Shown here in pieces: positions 8,650 to 18,009 of a DNA stretch of 64,000 nt. Origin of the DNA: PNON01 sp963757065 (GTDB taxonomy: Bacteria > Chloroflexota > Anaerolineae > Anaerolineales > Anaerolineaceae). The number at the start of each line of letters is the position of its first letter. The first letter of the stretch is position 1. Location: the NCBI GenBank assembly GCA_963757065.1, contig CAVWQC010000001.1:558001-622000 (forward strand). The letters are read 5' to 3'. Below the pieces are notes generated by a model. The model made no database searches. It had not been told where the DNA came from and saw only the letters and a list, made by a program, of their open reading frames with translations. Position numbers and translations under genes: made by a program.

Positions 8650-9458
8650 TCCACATCAACCGGTCGCTTGCCGGTGATGGACATATATATCCTCATAAAT
8701 ATACTCGCCAATCCCAGCTTACCGGCCAGGGCGATCAGTTTGTTCCCAAACCCCGGCACATAAATGACCCTGCCTTGACTTAAAGCGCGCAGCGATCCGC
8801 GAACCACATCTTCACTCTTCATCCAGAAGATGCGCGGCATCCGCTCTTTGATCCGGTATGGTTTATAGTCGGGAGTGTCATGAAATTCTGTGATCGTAAA
8901 ACCCGGGCAGAGCGCCTGCACTTTCACCCCGGTTCGAAAACATTCCACGGATAACCCCTCGCTGAAGTTGTTTAAAAAGGCCTTCGTTGCAGAATAGATC
9001 GAGCTGCCGGTGGCAGCAGAAAAAGCACTGGTCGATGAAACATTGATGATATACCCGCGCCCGTTGGCGATCATCGTCGGGAGTGCAGCTCGTGAAAACC
9101 GCACCGGAGCCAACACATGCACCCAAAGCATGGTCATGGATACATTGACTTCTGTGGCAATGAACCCGCCCGGAATACCGAAACCGGCATTGTTCACCAG
9201 CATCTCCAGGTCAGGAATGTTTTTTATCCTTTCTTCGATTGCAGCAACTCCAGCCTCGGAGGAAAGGTCAGCCGGCAGTACTTCCACTTCCACCCCCGAT
9301 TCAGTTCGGATCTCACCTGCAAGAAACTCCAATTTCTCGCGACGGCGGGCAACCAGAATCAGGTTATATCCAAGCCTGGCTAACTGGCGGGCAAATTCTG
9401 CCCCCATACCTGCAGATGCCCCAGTGATCAACGCGGTCCGGTGGTCTACCTGTTCCAT
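8646..9458 (-). CDS. short-chain dehydrogenase/reductase (SDR)
   Basis: 270 aa classical SDR. NAD(P)-binding TGASAGMG at residues 12-19, NNAGFGIPGG near residue 89, catalytic Ser in INVSSTSAF and YSATK near residue 155. The C-terminal extension after residue 225 fits the DltE/YqjQ-like subgroup. AAGGTGA precedes the ATG. Last gene of the glmU-cnnM-cdd-recO run, 29 bases after recO. Converges on the hydroxylase gene with overlapping stop codons. Substrate cannot be inferred. Confidence 0.92.
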   Translation of the reverse strand: MEQVDHRTALITGASAGMGAEFARQLARLGYNLILVARRREKLEFLAGEIRTESGVEVEVLPADLSSEAGVAAIEERIKNIPDLEMLVNNAGFGIPGGFIATEVNVSMTMLWVHVLAPVRFSRAALPTMIANGRGYIINVSSTSAFSAATGSSIYSATKAFLNNFSEGLSVECFRTGVKVQALCPGFTITEFHDTPDYKPYRIKERMPRIFWMKSEDVVRGSLRALSQGRVIYVPGFGNKLIALAGKLGLASIFMRIYMSITGKRPVDVD

Positions 9459-9487
9459 AAGTCACCTTTTTTACAACTATCAAGATT

Positions 9488-10252
9488 TTAAGATGGATGA
9501 TGAATCGCCCTGATAAAGCCCGGAGTATTCAACCGGCGATCAAGTTGAATGCTGATGTAATGCTGCAGCAGGTCTTCCATCTCTCCCCGCACCATGAGGT
9601 CAGGGTTGGCTCGTGTTGCTTCTTTGAAATCGCTGCGTTGAAAATGCCTCAAGAATTTTAGGGCAGTTACACTGACCGGACGAGCCCCCTCCACTTTTCC
9701 AACACAATTAGGGCAAACCACTCCACCCTGTTCAGCTGAAAAGTATTGATCCACTGCTTCTATTGGATTGCGGCATTTTACACACGCAAATAATTCGGGT
9801 TTAAACCCGAGCGTATCCATGACATGCAGTTCAAAATATCGGTTGGCAAAGAATGGTTCAATCCCAGAATCCAATCTTTCCAATGCCTCATAAGCCATCC
9901 GGTAAAGTTCCCGGTTCTCTTCTTCATCAAATGTAAACCGGTCCAGGATCTCCAGGACATACGCCGCCTGGGCGGTTGTTTCCAACGAATTTCGGATATT
10001 TAAATAGGCTTCGATCGTTTCTGCCTGGGTTACGATGGGCAAGTCACGGCCTTTGGCGAGCTGCAGTTGTACCCTGGTAAATGGTTCGAGGTGACCGGCC
10101 TTACGGGATTTTAATTTTCTCACCCCTTTGGCAACCACCCTGATCTTACCTTTCTCGCGGGAATACAAGGTCAATATGCGGTCTGCTTCACCAAAATTGG
10201 TATGGCGGATCACCAGAGCTTCAGTCCTGTAAGAACGAGATCCTTCGCTCAT
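9488..10252 (-). CDS. recO: DNA repair protein RecO
   Basis: About 254 aa. RecO helps load RecA at gaps with RecF/RecR. N-terminal OB-fold segment RSYRTEALVIRHTNFGEADR followed by LTLYSREKGKIRVVAKGVRK. The C-terminal part has a CxxC pair (CVKCRNP) and a second (CPNCVG), the zinc site seen in many RecO proteins. Three potential starts cluster at 10258 (GTG), 10255 and 10252 (ATG); AAGG spacing favours the last. In an operon 27 bases after cdd. Confidence 0.95.
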   Translation of the reverse strand: MSEGSRSYRTEALVIRHTNFGEADRILTLYSREKGKIRVVAKGVRKLKSRKAGHLEPFTRVQLQLAKGRDLPIVTQAETIEAYLNIRNSLETTAQAAYVLEILDRFTFDEEENRELYRMAYEALERLDSGIEPFFANRYFELHVMDTLGFKPELFACVKCRNPIEAVDQYFSAEQGGVVCPNCVGKVEGARPVSVTALKFLRHFQRSDFKEATRANPDLMVRGEMEDLLQHYISIQLDRRLNTPGFIRAIHHPS

Positions 10253-10285
10253 CATCACCTTGATGTACCTTGATTAATAAAAGTA

Positions 10286-10699
10286 TTAATGGGGTAAATC
10301 AGCCGGTGTAAACGCACCAGGCAGCAATTCAGCCACAGGTGCTTCCCACTTGATCTTGCCATCCTTGTCTGCAATGATAACGATAGTGTCCATTCCAAAC
10401 TCTGCCATGACTTGCCGGCATGCCCCGCAGGGAGTGCCTCCATTATCAGTCACAACCGCAATTGCCAAAAATTCTTTTTCGCCTTCAGAAACAGCCTTAA
10501 AAATGGCAGTTCGTTCAGCACAATTGCTGAGAGGAAAGGATGCGTTTTCCACATTCGCGCCATCATAGATCCTGCCTGAAGTTGTGAGTAATGCTGCTCC
10601 GACAGCATAGTGAGAATAAGGTATGTAAGCCCATTTTCGCACCTGCTGTGCAGCATCGATCAATAATTCCCTCTGCTCTAGGGAAAGACTATTTTTCAT
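10286..10699 (-). CDS. cdd: cytidine deaminase
   Basis: 137 aa homotetrameric-type CDA that deaminates cytidine or deoxycytidine in pyrimidine salvage. Substrate loop YIPYSHYAVGAALL, catalytic NVENASFPLSNCAERTAI (Cys plus Glu) and the zinc motif PCGACRQVMAEF are complete. GAGG lies six bases before the ATG. Overlaps the end of the upstream transporter gene by 11 bases. Confidence 0.96.
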   Translation of the reverse strand: MKNSLSLEQRELLIDAAQQVRKWAYIPYSHYAVGAALLTTSGRIYDGANVENASFPLSNCAERTAIFKAVSEGEKEFLAIAVVTDNGGTPCGACRQVMAEFGMDTIVIIADKDGKIKWEAPVAELLPGAFTPADLPH

Positions 10700-11960
10700 C
10701 GGTTACCTCAGTTTCTTCATTTGGCATCTTCAATGCACGTACTTTTTGTATACGCCGGCCTACCACCTTCTCAACGGTCAATTGTACATTTTCCACGATC
10801 ACCTGTTCACCGCCTACCGGCACCTTACCCATCAGCCCATACATCAAACCACCAAGCGTGTCAGCCATGTCTTTCTCGATCTCTGTTCCCATGGTTTCGT
10901 TGAAATCATCCAGATCGATGTTTCCCAGGAAAACATACTCATCGTCATTGATCTTCAAAAATGGAAGTTCTTCCGATTGGTCATATTCATCCCTGATTTC
11001 ACCAATGATCTCTTCAAGAATATCTTCGAGGGTGACCAATCCTGCGACCCCGCCATATTCATCGACAACGATGGCAATATGCGTTCGATTGGATTGCATT
11101 TCGGTCAGCAGGTCATCCAGTTTTTTTGCTTCCGGGACAAAGTAAGCAGGCCGGATTAGCTCACGTAAGGAGGAGAATGTATTTTGGTTATGTAAATAAT
11201 GCAGTAAGTCTTTCGCATATAAAAGACCTATGACATTATCAATCGTGTCTTCATATACAGGAATGCGTGAATGGCCTGATCCACTGACCGCTTCGACTAC
11301 TTCATCGAGCGGGGCAACCACATCCAGGGATACCATATCCATCCGTGGAACCATGATCTCCCTCGCCAGGGTATCTCCAAATTGAAAGATGGAATAGATC
11401 ATCTGGCGTTCTTCTTTTTCAAGTGCACCATCCGACTGCCCGGTCTCAACCCAGCTCTTCAACTCATCATCCGTGGGTGGAGTAAACTGCTGCATGGTGA
11501 TATTTGACTGCCCGGAAAATCTCACTACTATCGCTGTAAGCGGTGAGATGAGAATATCCACGAGTTTTCCAAAACCGCTGATCCGTAATGACCAGTTGTC
11601 CGGATTAACTAGTGCCAAACGTTCAGCGAGTGCTTCGCCAAAGACCAGGATAATTCCCACTCCCAGGACGATCAGGAATATGAGCCAAAGCGAATTTTCG
11701 TTTGTGACATTCAGAGATATGAAGAATATCGACAAAGCACCGATAAATAAATGTAAGAGTGAAGCTGCCAACCGTAAACTGACCCTGATGCGAGGACGTT
11801 CAATCGTCTTGATCGTCCGGTCAACCAGTTCCTCTTTCCCTTCCCGTAAATTCAACAATCTGGGTAAATGTGCATTGACCAGGCTGTAACGGATCAAGGT
11901 TAAGAATAGATCCAGAAAAACCAGTATTGCCATGGAAATTAGAAACGTGTTTGTGTTCAT
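10689..11960 (-). CDS. CNNM/CorC-HlyC family transporter-like protein
   Basis: 423 aa. N-terminal membrane region (DUF21-like) with helices at about 5-25, 65-85, 90-110 and a fourth near 125-150; then a CBS pair from about 195 to 315 (REIMVPRMDMVSLDVVAPLD; VVDEYGGVAGLVTLEDILEE); then a CorC_HlyC domain to the end (VFLGNIDLDDFNETMG). Proteins of this build are linked to Mg2+/Co2+ efflux, though often annotated hemolysin. Its ATG overlaps the glmU stop as ATGA and its 3' end overlaps cdd. Confidence 0.92.
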   Translation of the reverse strand: MNTNTFLISMAILVFLDLFLTLIRYSLVNAHLPRLLNLREGKEELVDRTIKTIERPRIRVSLRLAASLLHLFIGALSIFFISLNVTNENSLWLIFLIVLGVGIILVFGEALAERLALVNPDNWSLRISGFGKLVDILISPLTAIVVRFSGQSNITMQQFTPPTDDELKSWVETGQSDGALEKEERQMIYSIFQFGDTLAREIMVPRMDMVSLDVVAPLDEVVEAVSGSGHSRIPVYEDTIDNVIGLLYAKDLLHYLHNQNTFSSLRELIRPAYFVPEAKKLDDLLTEMQSNRTHIAIVVDEYGGVAGLVTLEDILEEIIGEIRDEYDQSEELPFLKINDDEYVFLGNIDLDDFNETMGTEIEKDMADTLGGLMYGLMGKVPVGGEQVIVENVQLTVEKVVGRRIQKVRALKMPNEETEVTDEK

Positions 11961-13303
11961 TTTCCTGTCTTCTTGATTGGCTTTGCCGGAACTCCAACAA
12001 CCACTTCACCGGGTGCCACGTCCCTGGTAACAACAGCCCCTGCCCCGGTCTTCGCTCCCCTGCCAATTTTCACGGGTGCGACCAGCATGGTGTCGCTGCC
12101 GATGAATACACCTTCTTCAATTATCGTTGGATGCTTCGATTTTCCGTCATAGTTGCAGGTGATCGTACCCGCCCCAATATTCACATTTCCCGCGATATCT
12201 GCATTGCCGATATATGAGAAATGCCCCATTTTTGTGCCTTCCCCAAGGTACGAATCCTTAACTTCGCCAAAATTACCCATATGTACATGCGATGCAAGAT
12301 GAGCTCCCTTGCGCAAATGGCAATATGGTCCCATCTCCACATGATCTTCAATGACAGCAAACTCTATCACAGAAGATAAAATATGGCAGTTCATCCCCAA
12401 CTGGCTGGATTCAATGATCGTATTTGGACCAAGGATACAGCCACTGCCAATTTCGGTCTTACCTTTGAGGTATGTTCCCGGCCAGATGGTTGTATCCGGT
12501 TGGATCTTCACCCCGGGTTCGATATATACCTGTGCTGGGTCGATCATCGTCACGCCATTTAGCATCCAATCCACATTGATCCGTTGGCGCAAAGCAGTCT
12601 CGGCTTCAGCCAGGTGCTGGCGGGTGTTAATTCCCAGTGCTTCCGCTGGAGATCCCACTTCAATTGCCAGGATCTCCACGCCAGCATCAGACGCAACCTG
12701 GACTATATCTGTCAGATAATATTCTCCCTTGGGGGATTTTTGGATTTTTTTAAGAGCGTCCCACATCCATTGGGAATTCATGCAGTAAGCCCCAACATTG
12801 TATTCTTTTATTGCAAGCTGCTCTTTAGTTGCCTGGGCTTCTTCAACTATTCCAGTTACATTCCCGTCAGAATCTCGAATGATCCTTCCAAAACCACGCG
12901 ATTCTTCCCCGGTGACGGTTAACAATGTGAGCGAACCGGGATTGTCTTTTTGTTTTCGGATCAATTCAGCAATGGTTTCTTTACGGAGTAATGGCATATC
13001 CGCACTGGTCACGACTATCTGACCATTGAATCCTGTTAAGCTCTTTTCCGTCTGCAAAACCGCATGCCCGGTGCCGAGCTGTTGTTCCTGGGTTACAAAA
13101 TTGGTGTCACTGCCAAGTTCTTTTATCAGCAACTCTGCCCCATGCCCGATCACTACGATTGGTTTGTTGCCGGTGACTTCAATAGCCATTTCCACACCAT
13201 AGCGGACCAAAGGTTTACCCATCAGAGTATGCAGCACTTTAGGGGTCTGTGATTTCATTCGGGTCCCCTGCCCGGCAGCCAGGATAATTGCGATCGTATC
13301 CAT
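11957..13303 (-). CDS. glmU: bifunctional UDP-GlcNAc pyrophosphorylase / GlcN-1-P acetyltransferase
   Basis: 448 aa, normal length. Makes UDP-GlcNAc for peptidoglycan and other envelope polymers. Uridyltransferase domain: LAAGQGTRMKSQTPKVLH at the N-terminus and GTGHAVLQTE. The C-terminal left-handed beta-helix has hexapeptide repeats, GNFGEVKDSYLGEGTKMGHF, the acetyltransferase loop TITCNYDGKSKHPT and VGVPAKPI. RBS AAGGA; first gene of the minus-strand operon ending in the SDR. Confidence 0.97.
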   Translation of the reverse strand: MDTIAIILAAGQGTRMKSQTPKVLHTLMGKPLVRYGVEMAIEVTGNKPIVVIGHGAELLIKELGSDTNFVTQEQQLGTGHAVLQTEKSLTGFNGQIVVTSADMPLLRKETIAELIRKQKDNPGSLTLLTVTGEESRGFGRIIRDSDGNVTGIVEEAQATKEQLAIKEYNVGAYCMNSQWMWDALKKIQKSPKGEYYLTDIVQVASDAGVEILAIEVGSPAEALGINTRQHLAEAETALRQRINVDWMLNGVTMIDPAQVYIEPGVKIQPDTTIWPGTYLKGKTEIGSGCILGPNTIIESSQLGMNCHILSSVIEFAVIEDHVEMGPYCHLRKGAHLASHVHMGNFGEVKDSYLGEGTKMGHFSYIGNADIAGNVNIGAGTITCNYDGKSKHPTIIEEGVFIGSDTMLVAPVKIGRGAKTGAGAVVTRDVAPGEVVVGVPAKPIKKTGK

Positions 13304-13437
13304 AGTTTATTCCTTAACCCTCATTGAAATGGTCTTCCTTCATTTTAACACAATAGGCTATGTCCGGATTTTTCCGAACACAGCCAATGGAACCTAACTC
13401 CAACTATGATCCAATGTCATTTTCGATTTATCTCGAG

Positions 13438-13508
13438 CTGAGGCACCTGGACTCGAACCAAGATCAACAGATCCAAAGTCTGCTGTGCTGCCATTGCACC
13501 ATGCCCCA
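13438..13508 (-). tRNA. tRNA-Gln (anticodon TTG)
   Basis: Minus strand folds into a cloverleaf of 71 bases without encoded CCA. Acceptor TGGGGCA pairs with TGCCTCA, the D-arm has GGTGCAATGGCAGCAC, the anticodon loop is CTTTGGA giving UUG, and the T-loop is GGTTCGAGTCC. Isolated between glmU and a response regulator. Confidence 0.93.
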
Positions 13509-13700
13509 ATTCCAACGAGATTGTAACATAGCTTGATTACTTTCGCCATCCATTATTACCTCAAGGCTGGCAGTATTTATGTTCATTGAGACCGCGATTT
13601 CGACATTTCGTTCCAACGGTAAATTTACTTACATGGTAAATCACTAGTGAAATTTTAAAAACTGCAATGACTTTTAAATAGCTTGATTTTTGCTTAATGA

Positions 13701-13716
13701 TATAATTTTTTTAGTG
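13701..13716 (+). promoter_or_regulatory. extended -10 promoter giving an apparently leaderless mRNA
   Basis: TGATATAAT (TGN plus TATAAT at 13701-13706) lies eight bases before the GTG at 13714, so transcription should start at or next to the start codon. No Shine-Dalgarno sequence is present and no good -35 is seen at 16-18 bases. Confidence 0.55.
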
Positions 13717-14796
13717 GAAGCAAAACGAGTCATTATCGTTGACGATGAAATGGTGCTTGGACAACTGCTCCAGGCAGCATTTTCCACGCTGGGCGGATCG
13801 ATCGACGTAAGCGTCCTGCCATCCGCTGAACAGGCAGCCAGCATAATGAAGGGGAAAGATGTTAATCTGCTGGTTTGCGATGTCAAATTACCGGGCATCT
13901 CAGGGCTCGATTTTACCCGTAAATTAAAATCCAAATTACCTGCGCTCAAAGTCATCCTGGTATCCGGGATGAATGATCCACAATTAAAAGAAAAAGCTCT
14001 TTCAGCAGGTGCAGATGCATTTTTCCCCAAACCGGTGGAAATGCGTGAATTTCTGGAATCAGCTTCCCGCCTGTTGGGATTAACAACTCAAACTCATCCG
14101 TTTTCCATGGATGTAAGTATTGACCTCCATTCAGACTTGATCATCGATTCATTGATCAACCTGCGCCAGGAATTATCCGCCCAGGCTGTAACCCTGATGG
14201 ATTACAACGGTAAGATCATCGCCAGCGCAGGTGATTTTCCTGATGAGGGCTTTTCTTCAAAAGCTTTGCCCTATTTACTTTCTGCGATCACAAGTCTGCA
14301 AAGGGTTAATTCCGAGATGGCTGTGGAGAAGCCCGAGAATTTGTTTTCCATTCGCGGGAACCAGTTTGATTTGCTCATATCCACACTTAATGCCGGCTAC
14401 TTATTATTAGTAGTGACGAAGAAAACAAAATCCTCCCTGCGGTTGGCAATCGCTTTTGATGCTATCGGTGCAGTTATCATAGATCTTCAATCAAAGATAT
14501 CGCAATCTTTAGAGGCTTCGCAGGGTTATGAAACCAGTCTTGAAAAAGAGATCACTCGTGAAGCAGAACCGGAAGAGTCTATAGTCAGCGAATTGCCAGA
14601 TGAACCGGAAAAAAAGCTTGAATCATTGTTTACAAAAAGCCTCAAGAAGAAACTTAAAGTTGAAGAAGTGAATACGTTTTGGGATGAAGCGACATCCAAA
14701 ACGACGTTTGGAGAATCCACAGGTCCGGGTCTGCTTAATTTTGACCAGGCCAGTAAACTGGGATTAACACCTTCTGAAGAAGGAAATCCAAAATAA
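13714..14796 (+). CDS. response regulator with C-terminal Roadblock/LC7-like domain
   Basis: About 360 aa. Residues 1-120 are a receiver domain: acidic pocket VDDE, phospho-acceptor in LLVCDVKLPG, Ser in LVSG and Lys in FFPKP. Residues about 135-270 resemble a Roadblock/LC7 fold (VTLMDYNGKIIASAG, then LLLVVTKKTKSSLRLAIAFD); this assignment is inference from pattern, not a search. The tail is acidic, low complexity and lysine-rich. I prefer the GTG at 13714 (MEAKRVIIVDDE) to a TTG at 13690 because the -10 box falls between them. No histidine kinase is adjacent. Roadblock modules often act with MglA-type GTPases, and one lies at 60.7 kb. Confidence 0.82.
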   Translation: MEAKRVIIVDDEMVLGQLLQAAFSTLGGSIDVSVLPSAEQAASIMKGKDVNLLVCDVKLPGISGLDFTRKLKSKLPALKVILVSGMNDPQLKEKALSAGADAFFPKPVEMREFLESASRLLGLTTQTHPFSMDVSIDLHSDLIIDSLINLRQELSAQAVTLMDYNGKIIASAGDFPDEGFSSKALPYLLSAITSLQRVNSEMAVEKPENLFSIRGNQFDLLISTLNAGYLLLVVTKKTKSSLRLAIAFDAIGAVIIDLQSKISQSLEASQGYETSLEKEITREAEPEESIVSELPDEPEKKLESLFTKSLKKKLKVEEVNTFWDEATSKTTFGESTGPGLLNFDQASKLGLTPSEEGNPK

Positions 14797-14820
14797 ACTT
14801 TCTCGCATTTCAAACATAGA

Positions 14821-14852
14821 AAAACTCGCCTGGAGGCGAGTTTTATTTTTTC
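14821..14852. terminator. bidirectional terminator
   Basis: Hairpin AAAACTCGCC-TGGA-GGCGAGTTTT followed by ATTTTTT. It sits between the convergent response-regulator and glyQS genes and has a U-run in both directions. Confidence 0.9.
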
Positions 14853-14893
14853 CAATTCCAACAAAATTTTGTTGGCTTGAGTTTGATTACGTT

Positions 14894-17800
14894 TTAAAAT
14901 CCTTCCAACTTTGATAACGCAGCCAGACCATTGGGAAGAGCAGCAATTTTTTGCAGCAGCCCAAGTCGATTCTCTTTTTGATGCACATCATCTGACATCA
15001 CCATTACAGCTTCGAAGAACTGGTTGATGGCTGGAATCATCGGTGTGAAGGCCTGCATGAATTCCGGGAATGAGTCATAAGTTTTGTGAGATTCGCACGC
15101 TTGAAGCGCCAGGTAAAGCTCGCGTTCAGATGGATCGACAAAATATTCCGGTGAAATGGTAAATTTTTCTTTCTGATCGCGGGTGATGCGTACGCACCTG
15201 GCATAGGCTTGAAGGTTGACCAGCCAGTCAGGTTGGGCGACCGTGGCAGTTAATTCTGTTACTGTTCGATAAGCTTTTGCCGGATTGTAACCACATTCTG
15301 CAAGCACTGCGTCCAGGACATCAAACCGGTAACCCTTGTCCAACAGCATCGAGCGTAATCGTCCAATGATAAACTCCAGGCAGGCTGATTGTGATTCTGG
15401 TGTAGCCTTGAGTGGCAGGTATTTCGCCGCTGATTCCAACCCTTGCCGCAGGTCAAAATCCAGATTCCAGGCGATCAGATTTTGCACGAGCCCAAGCGCA
15501 GCCCGTCTCTGAGCAAAGGGGTCTTTTGTACCGGTGGGAGCCAGTCCCGCTGCGAAAAGACCAGCCAGTGTATCCAGCCGGTCTGCAATGCCAATAACAA
15601 AACCGGGTAGTTTCGCCGGGCTTTTATCACCGGTAGTTCTCGGCAGGTAGTGCTCATAGATCGCTTCAGCCACCTCTGCCTGTTCACCGGAATGAAGTGC
15701 ATAAAACCGTCCCATAACACCTTGTAGTGCAGTCATCTCGATGACCATTTTTGTCACCAGGTCAGCTTTACATAACTGGGCAGCGCGCCTCGTGATCGCG
15801 ATTTTCGCATCATCCATCTTCAACACAGGGAAGAGGTCTTCTACTATCTTTTCGATCCGTCCGGTTTTATCCTTCATCGATCCCAGCTTCACCTGGAAAG
15901 TAAGGGTTCCAAGCCTGGGAAGGAAATTGCTTAATTTTGACTTTAGATCTTCTTCCACAAAGAAGGATGCATCAGCGAATCTGGCACGGATCACCTGTTC
16001 GTTCCCATCCGTCACAGTTTCAAGACCCAACTCATCTCCATTCCGTACAGCGATGAAATATGGCACCAGTTTTCCATTTTTGATCAACGGGAAATATCGC
16101 TGGTGCTTTTTCATCACAGAGATGAGTACTTCGGGAGGAAGTTTCAGGTGTGTTTCTTCAAAGCTCCCCCTGAAGGCAGTCGGTGCCTCCACAAGGTTAT
16201 TCACTTCATCCAATAGACCTTCATCGATCTCAATATCTGCCCCAGCTTTTTGCATGATCGCAGACACTTGCTCTTTGATGACCTGTTTTCGCTGATCCTG
16301 CTCAAGCAGTATGCCCTGGGATTGTAAATAAGAAAAGTATTCTTCAATTGAAGAGACCTCAAATTGTTGAGGCTCCAGGAACCTTAATCCCCGGGTCGTT
16401 TTTCCGGAGGGTATCCCGGCATATTCGAATGGGATTCCTACTCCATCATAAAGCGCAAGGAACCATCGGATGGGGCGTGAGAATGCTGCTTTGCTGCTAT
16501 TCCAGCGCATGGTCTTATCAAATTTTATCTTCCCGATGAGTTTCGGTAATTCAGCCATAAAAATGGAGTGAGCGGTTTTGCCCTTTTCTTGAACAACGAT
16601 CGCAGCGTAAGTACCGCCATCCATCTCCCGTGTTTTCAGCAAAGCTGGTTCCAATCCCTTGCTTTTGGCAAATCCCTCGCCGGCTGGCGTCAGTTTGCCA
16701 TCAGCGTCGAACGCCCGGTTGGCCGGTGGGCCTTTTATGATCACTTCCCGGTCCGGTTGATGAGAATCGACACCTTGAGCATATATCACCAGGCGGCGCG
16801 GTGTGCCCCAGACCTGTAAACTCTTATAAGAGAGTCGGGTTTCCTTTAATAAAGCCCCGGCCAGGTCTGTAATCTGTGAAATTGCGGAATCCAGTTCTGC
16901 CACCGGGAGTTCTTCTGTACCGATCTCCAGCAGCAGATCAGCCTGATCTGGCCCAGTGATATGCTCAACAACATCCATTTTCCCCGTCACAGCCGGGATT
17001 TCCCCTGCTTTTTTCCCATCATTTAGCCAGGGAAATTCCTGGTCTTGTCGCTGGGCAGAGTATAATTCCGCAGTTCGCCGGGCAAGATCGCGCATCCGGC
17101 CAAAGAATGCCTGGCGCTCAGTCACACCGATCGCGCCGCGGGTATCAAGAATATTAAATGTATGGGAGCACTTTAAAATATAATCGTGCGCCGGTAATAC
17201 CAGTCCAGCGTCAAGGGCAGCATTTGCTTCCTGTTCGAACAATTTAAACATTTCCCTCAATCGATCTACATCAGCCAATTCGAAGTAATATTTACTATGT
17301 TCCTGCTCTCCCATCAAGTTCACATCCCCGGCAGTCCGGGTGGAGCTCCATTGGATGTCACGGAAAGAGCGTACTTTTTGCAAGGCTATCGCGATCCTGT
17401 CCAAACCATAAGTGATTTCCACCGAGACTGGTTCAAGAACTTGTCCACCAGCCTGTTGAAAATAGGTGAATTGAGTGATCTCCTGCCCATCCAGCCATAC
17501 TTCCCAACCAAGACCCCACGCTCCAAGAGCAGGTGATTCCCAGTTATCTTCCACGAAACGGATGTCATGTTGGCGTGGGTCGATACCAATAGCTTCCAAG
17601 GATTTGAGGTATATCTCCTGCGGATTACCGGGATCAGGCTTCAGGATCACCTGAAATTGGTAATGCTGCTGCAAACGATTGGGGTTTTCACCGTAGCGAC
17701 CATCATCCGGACGGACAGAGGGTTCAACATAAGCTACATTCCAGGGTTCCGGCCCCAGCACACGTAAAAAGGTGGCGGGATTCATAGTCCCGGCGCCGAC

Positions 17801-17896
17801 CTGTGAGTAATAAGGCTGCCAGATCAGGCAGCCCTGGTCAGCCCAGAATTGCTGCAGCTTCATGATAATGGATTGGAAATCAAGGGATTGAACCAT
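14894..17896 (-). CDS. glyQS: glycyl-tRNA synthetase, fused alpha and beta chains
   Basis: 1000 aa intact frame. Residues 1 to about 300 are the alpha subunit (LQQFWADQGCLIWQPYY, GAGTMNPATFLRVLGPEPW, VEPSVRPDDGRYGENPNR). A linker follows, then from about 318 the beta subunit (DLLLEIGTEELPVAELD, GPPANRAFD, KHQRYFPL) with its C-terminal anticodon-binding part. Most bacteria with the alpha2-beta2 enzyme encode two genes; the fused form is known from Chlamydia and scattered lineages. GGAG precedes the ATG. Ends at the shared terminator at 14.82 kb. Confidence 0.97.
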   Translation of the reverse strand: MVQSLDFQSIIMKLQQFWADQGCLIWQPYYSQVGAGTMNPATFLRVLGPEPWNVAYVEPSVRPDDGRYGENPNRLQQHYQFQVILKPDPGNPQEIYLKSLEAIGIDPRQHDIRFVEDNWESPALGAWGLGWEVWLDGQEITQFTYFQQAGGQVLEPVSVEITYGLDRIAIALQKVRSFRDIQWSSTRTAGDVNLMGEQEHSKYYFELADVDRLREMFKLFEQEANAALDAGLVLPAHDYILKCSHTFNILDTRGAIGVTERQAFFGRMRDLARRTAELYSAQRQDQEFPWLNDGKKAGEIPAVTGKMDVVEHITGPDQADLLLEIGTEELPVAELDSAISQITDLAGALLKETRLSYKSLQVWGTPRRLVIYAQGVDSHQPDREVIIKGPPANRAFDADGKLTPAGEGFAKSKGLEPALLKTREMDGGTYAAIVVQEKGKTAHSIFMAELPKLIGKIKFDKTMRWNSSKAAFSRPIRWFLALYDGVGIPFEYAGIPSGKTTRGLRFLEPQQFEVSSIEEYFSYLQSQGILLEQDQRKQVIKEQVSAIMQKAGADIEIDEGLLDEVNNLVEAPTAFRGSFEETHLKLPPEVLISVMKKHQRYFPLIKNGKLVPYFIAVRNGDELGLETVTDGNEQVIRARFADASFFVEEDLKSKLSNFLPRLGTLTFQVKLGSMKDKTGRIEKIVEDLFPVLKMDDAKIAITRRAAQLCKADLVTKMVIEMTALQGVMGRFYALHSGEQAEVAEAIYEHYLPRTTGDKSPAKLPGFVIGIADRLDTLAGLFAAGLAPTGTKDPFAQRRAALGLVQNLIAWNLDFDLRQGLESAAKYLPLKATPESQSACLEFIIGRLRSMLLDKGYRFDVLDAVLAECGYNPAKAYRTVTELTATVAQPDWLVNLQAYARCVRITRDQKEKFTISPEYFVDPSERELYLALQACESHKTYDSFPEFMQAFTPMIPAINQFFEAVMVMSDDVHQKENRLGLLQKIAALPNGLAALSKLEGF

Positions 17897-17953
17897 AATT
17901 ACTCCAGGATGGATAAGATGTTTTGATTATACCAAATGGAAAACCGTCCTTAA

Positions 17954-17993
17954 TAAATAAACCGCCTGGTGTTGATCAAGGCGGTTTATTATT
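17954..17993 (-). terminator. terminator after HhH protein gene
   Basis: AATAAACCGCCT and AGGCGGTTTATT pair around TGGTGTTGATCA. On the minus strand, downstream of the HhH gene, the 3' arm runs into TTTATTTATTAA. Lies just upstream of glyQS. Confidence 0.8.
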
Positions 17994-18009
17994 GGAGATT
18001 AAGAAATAT

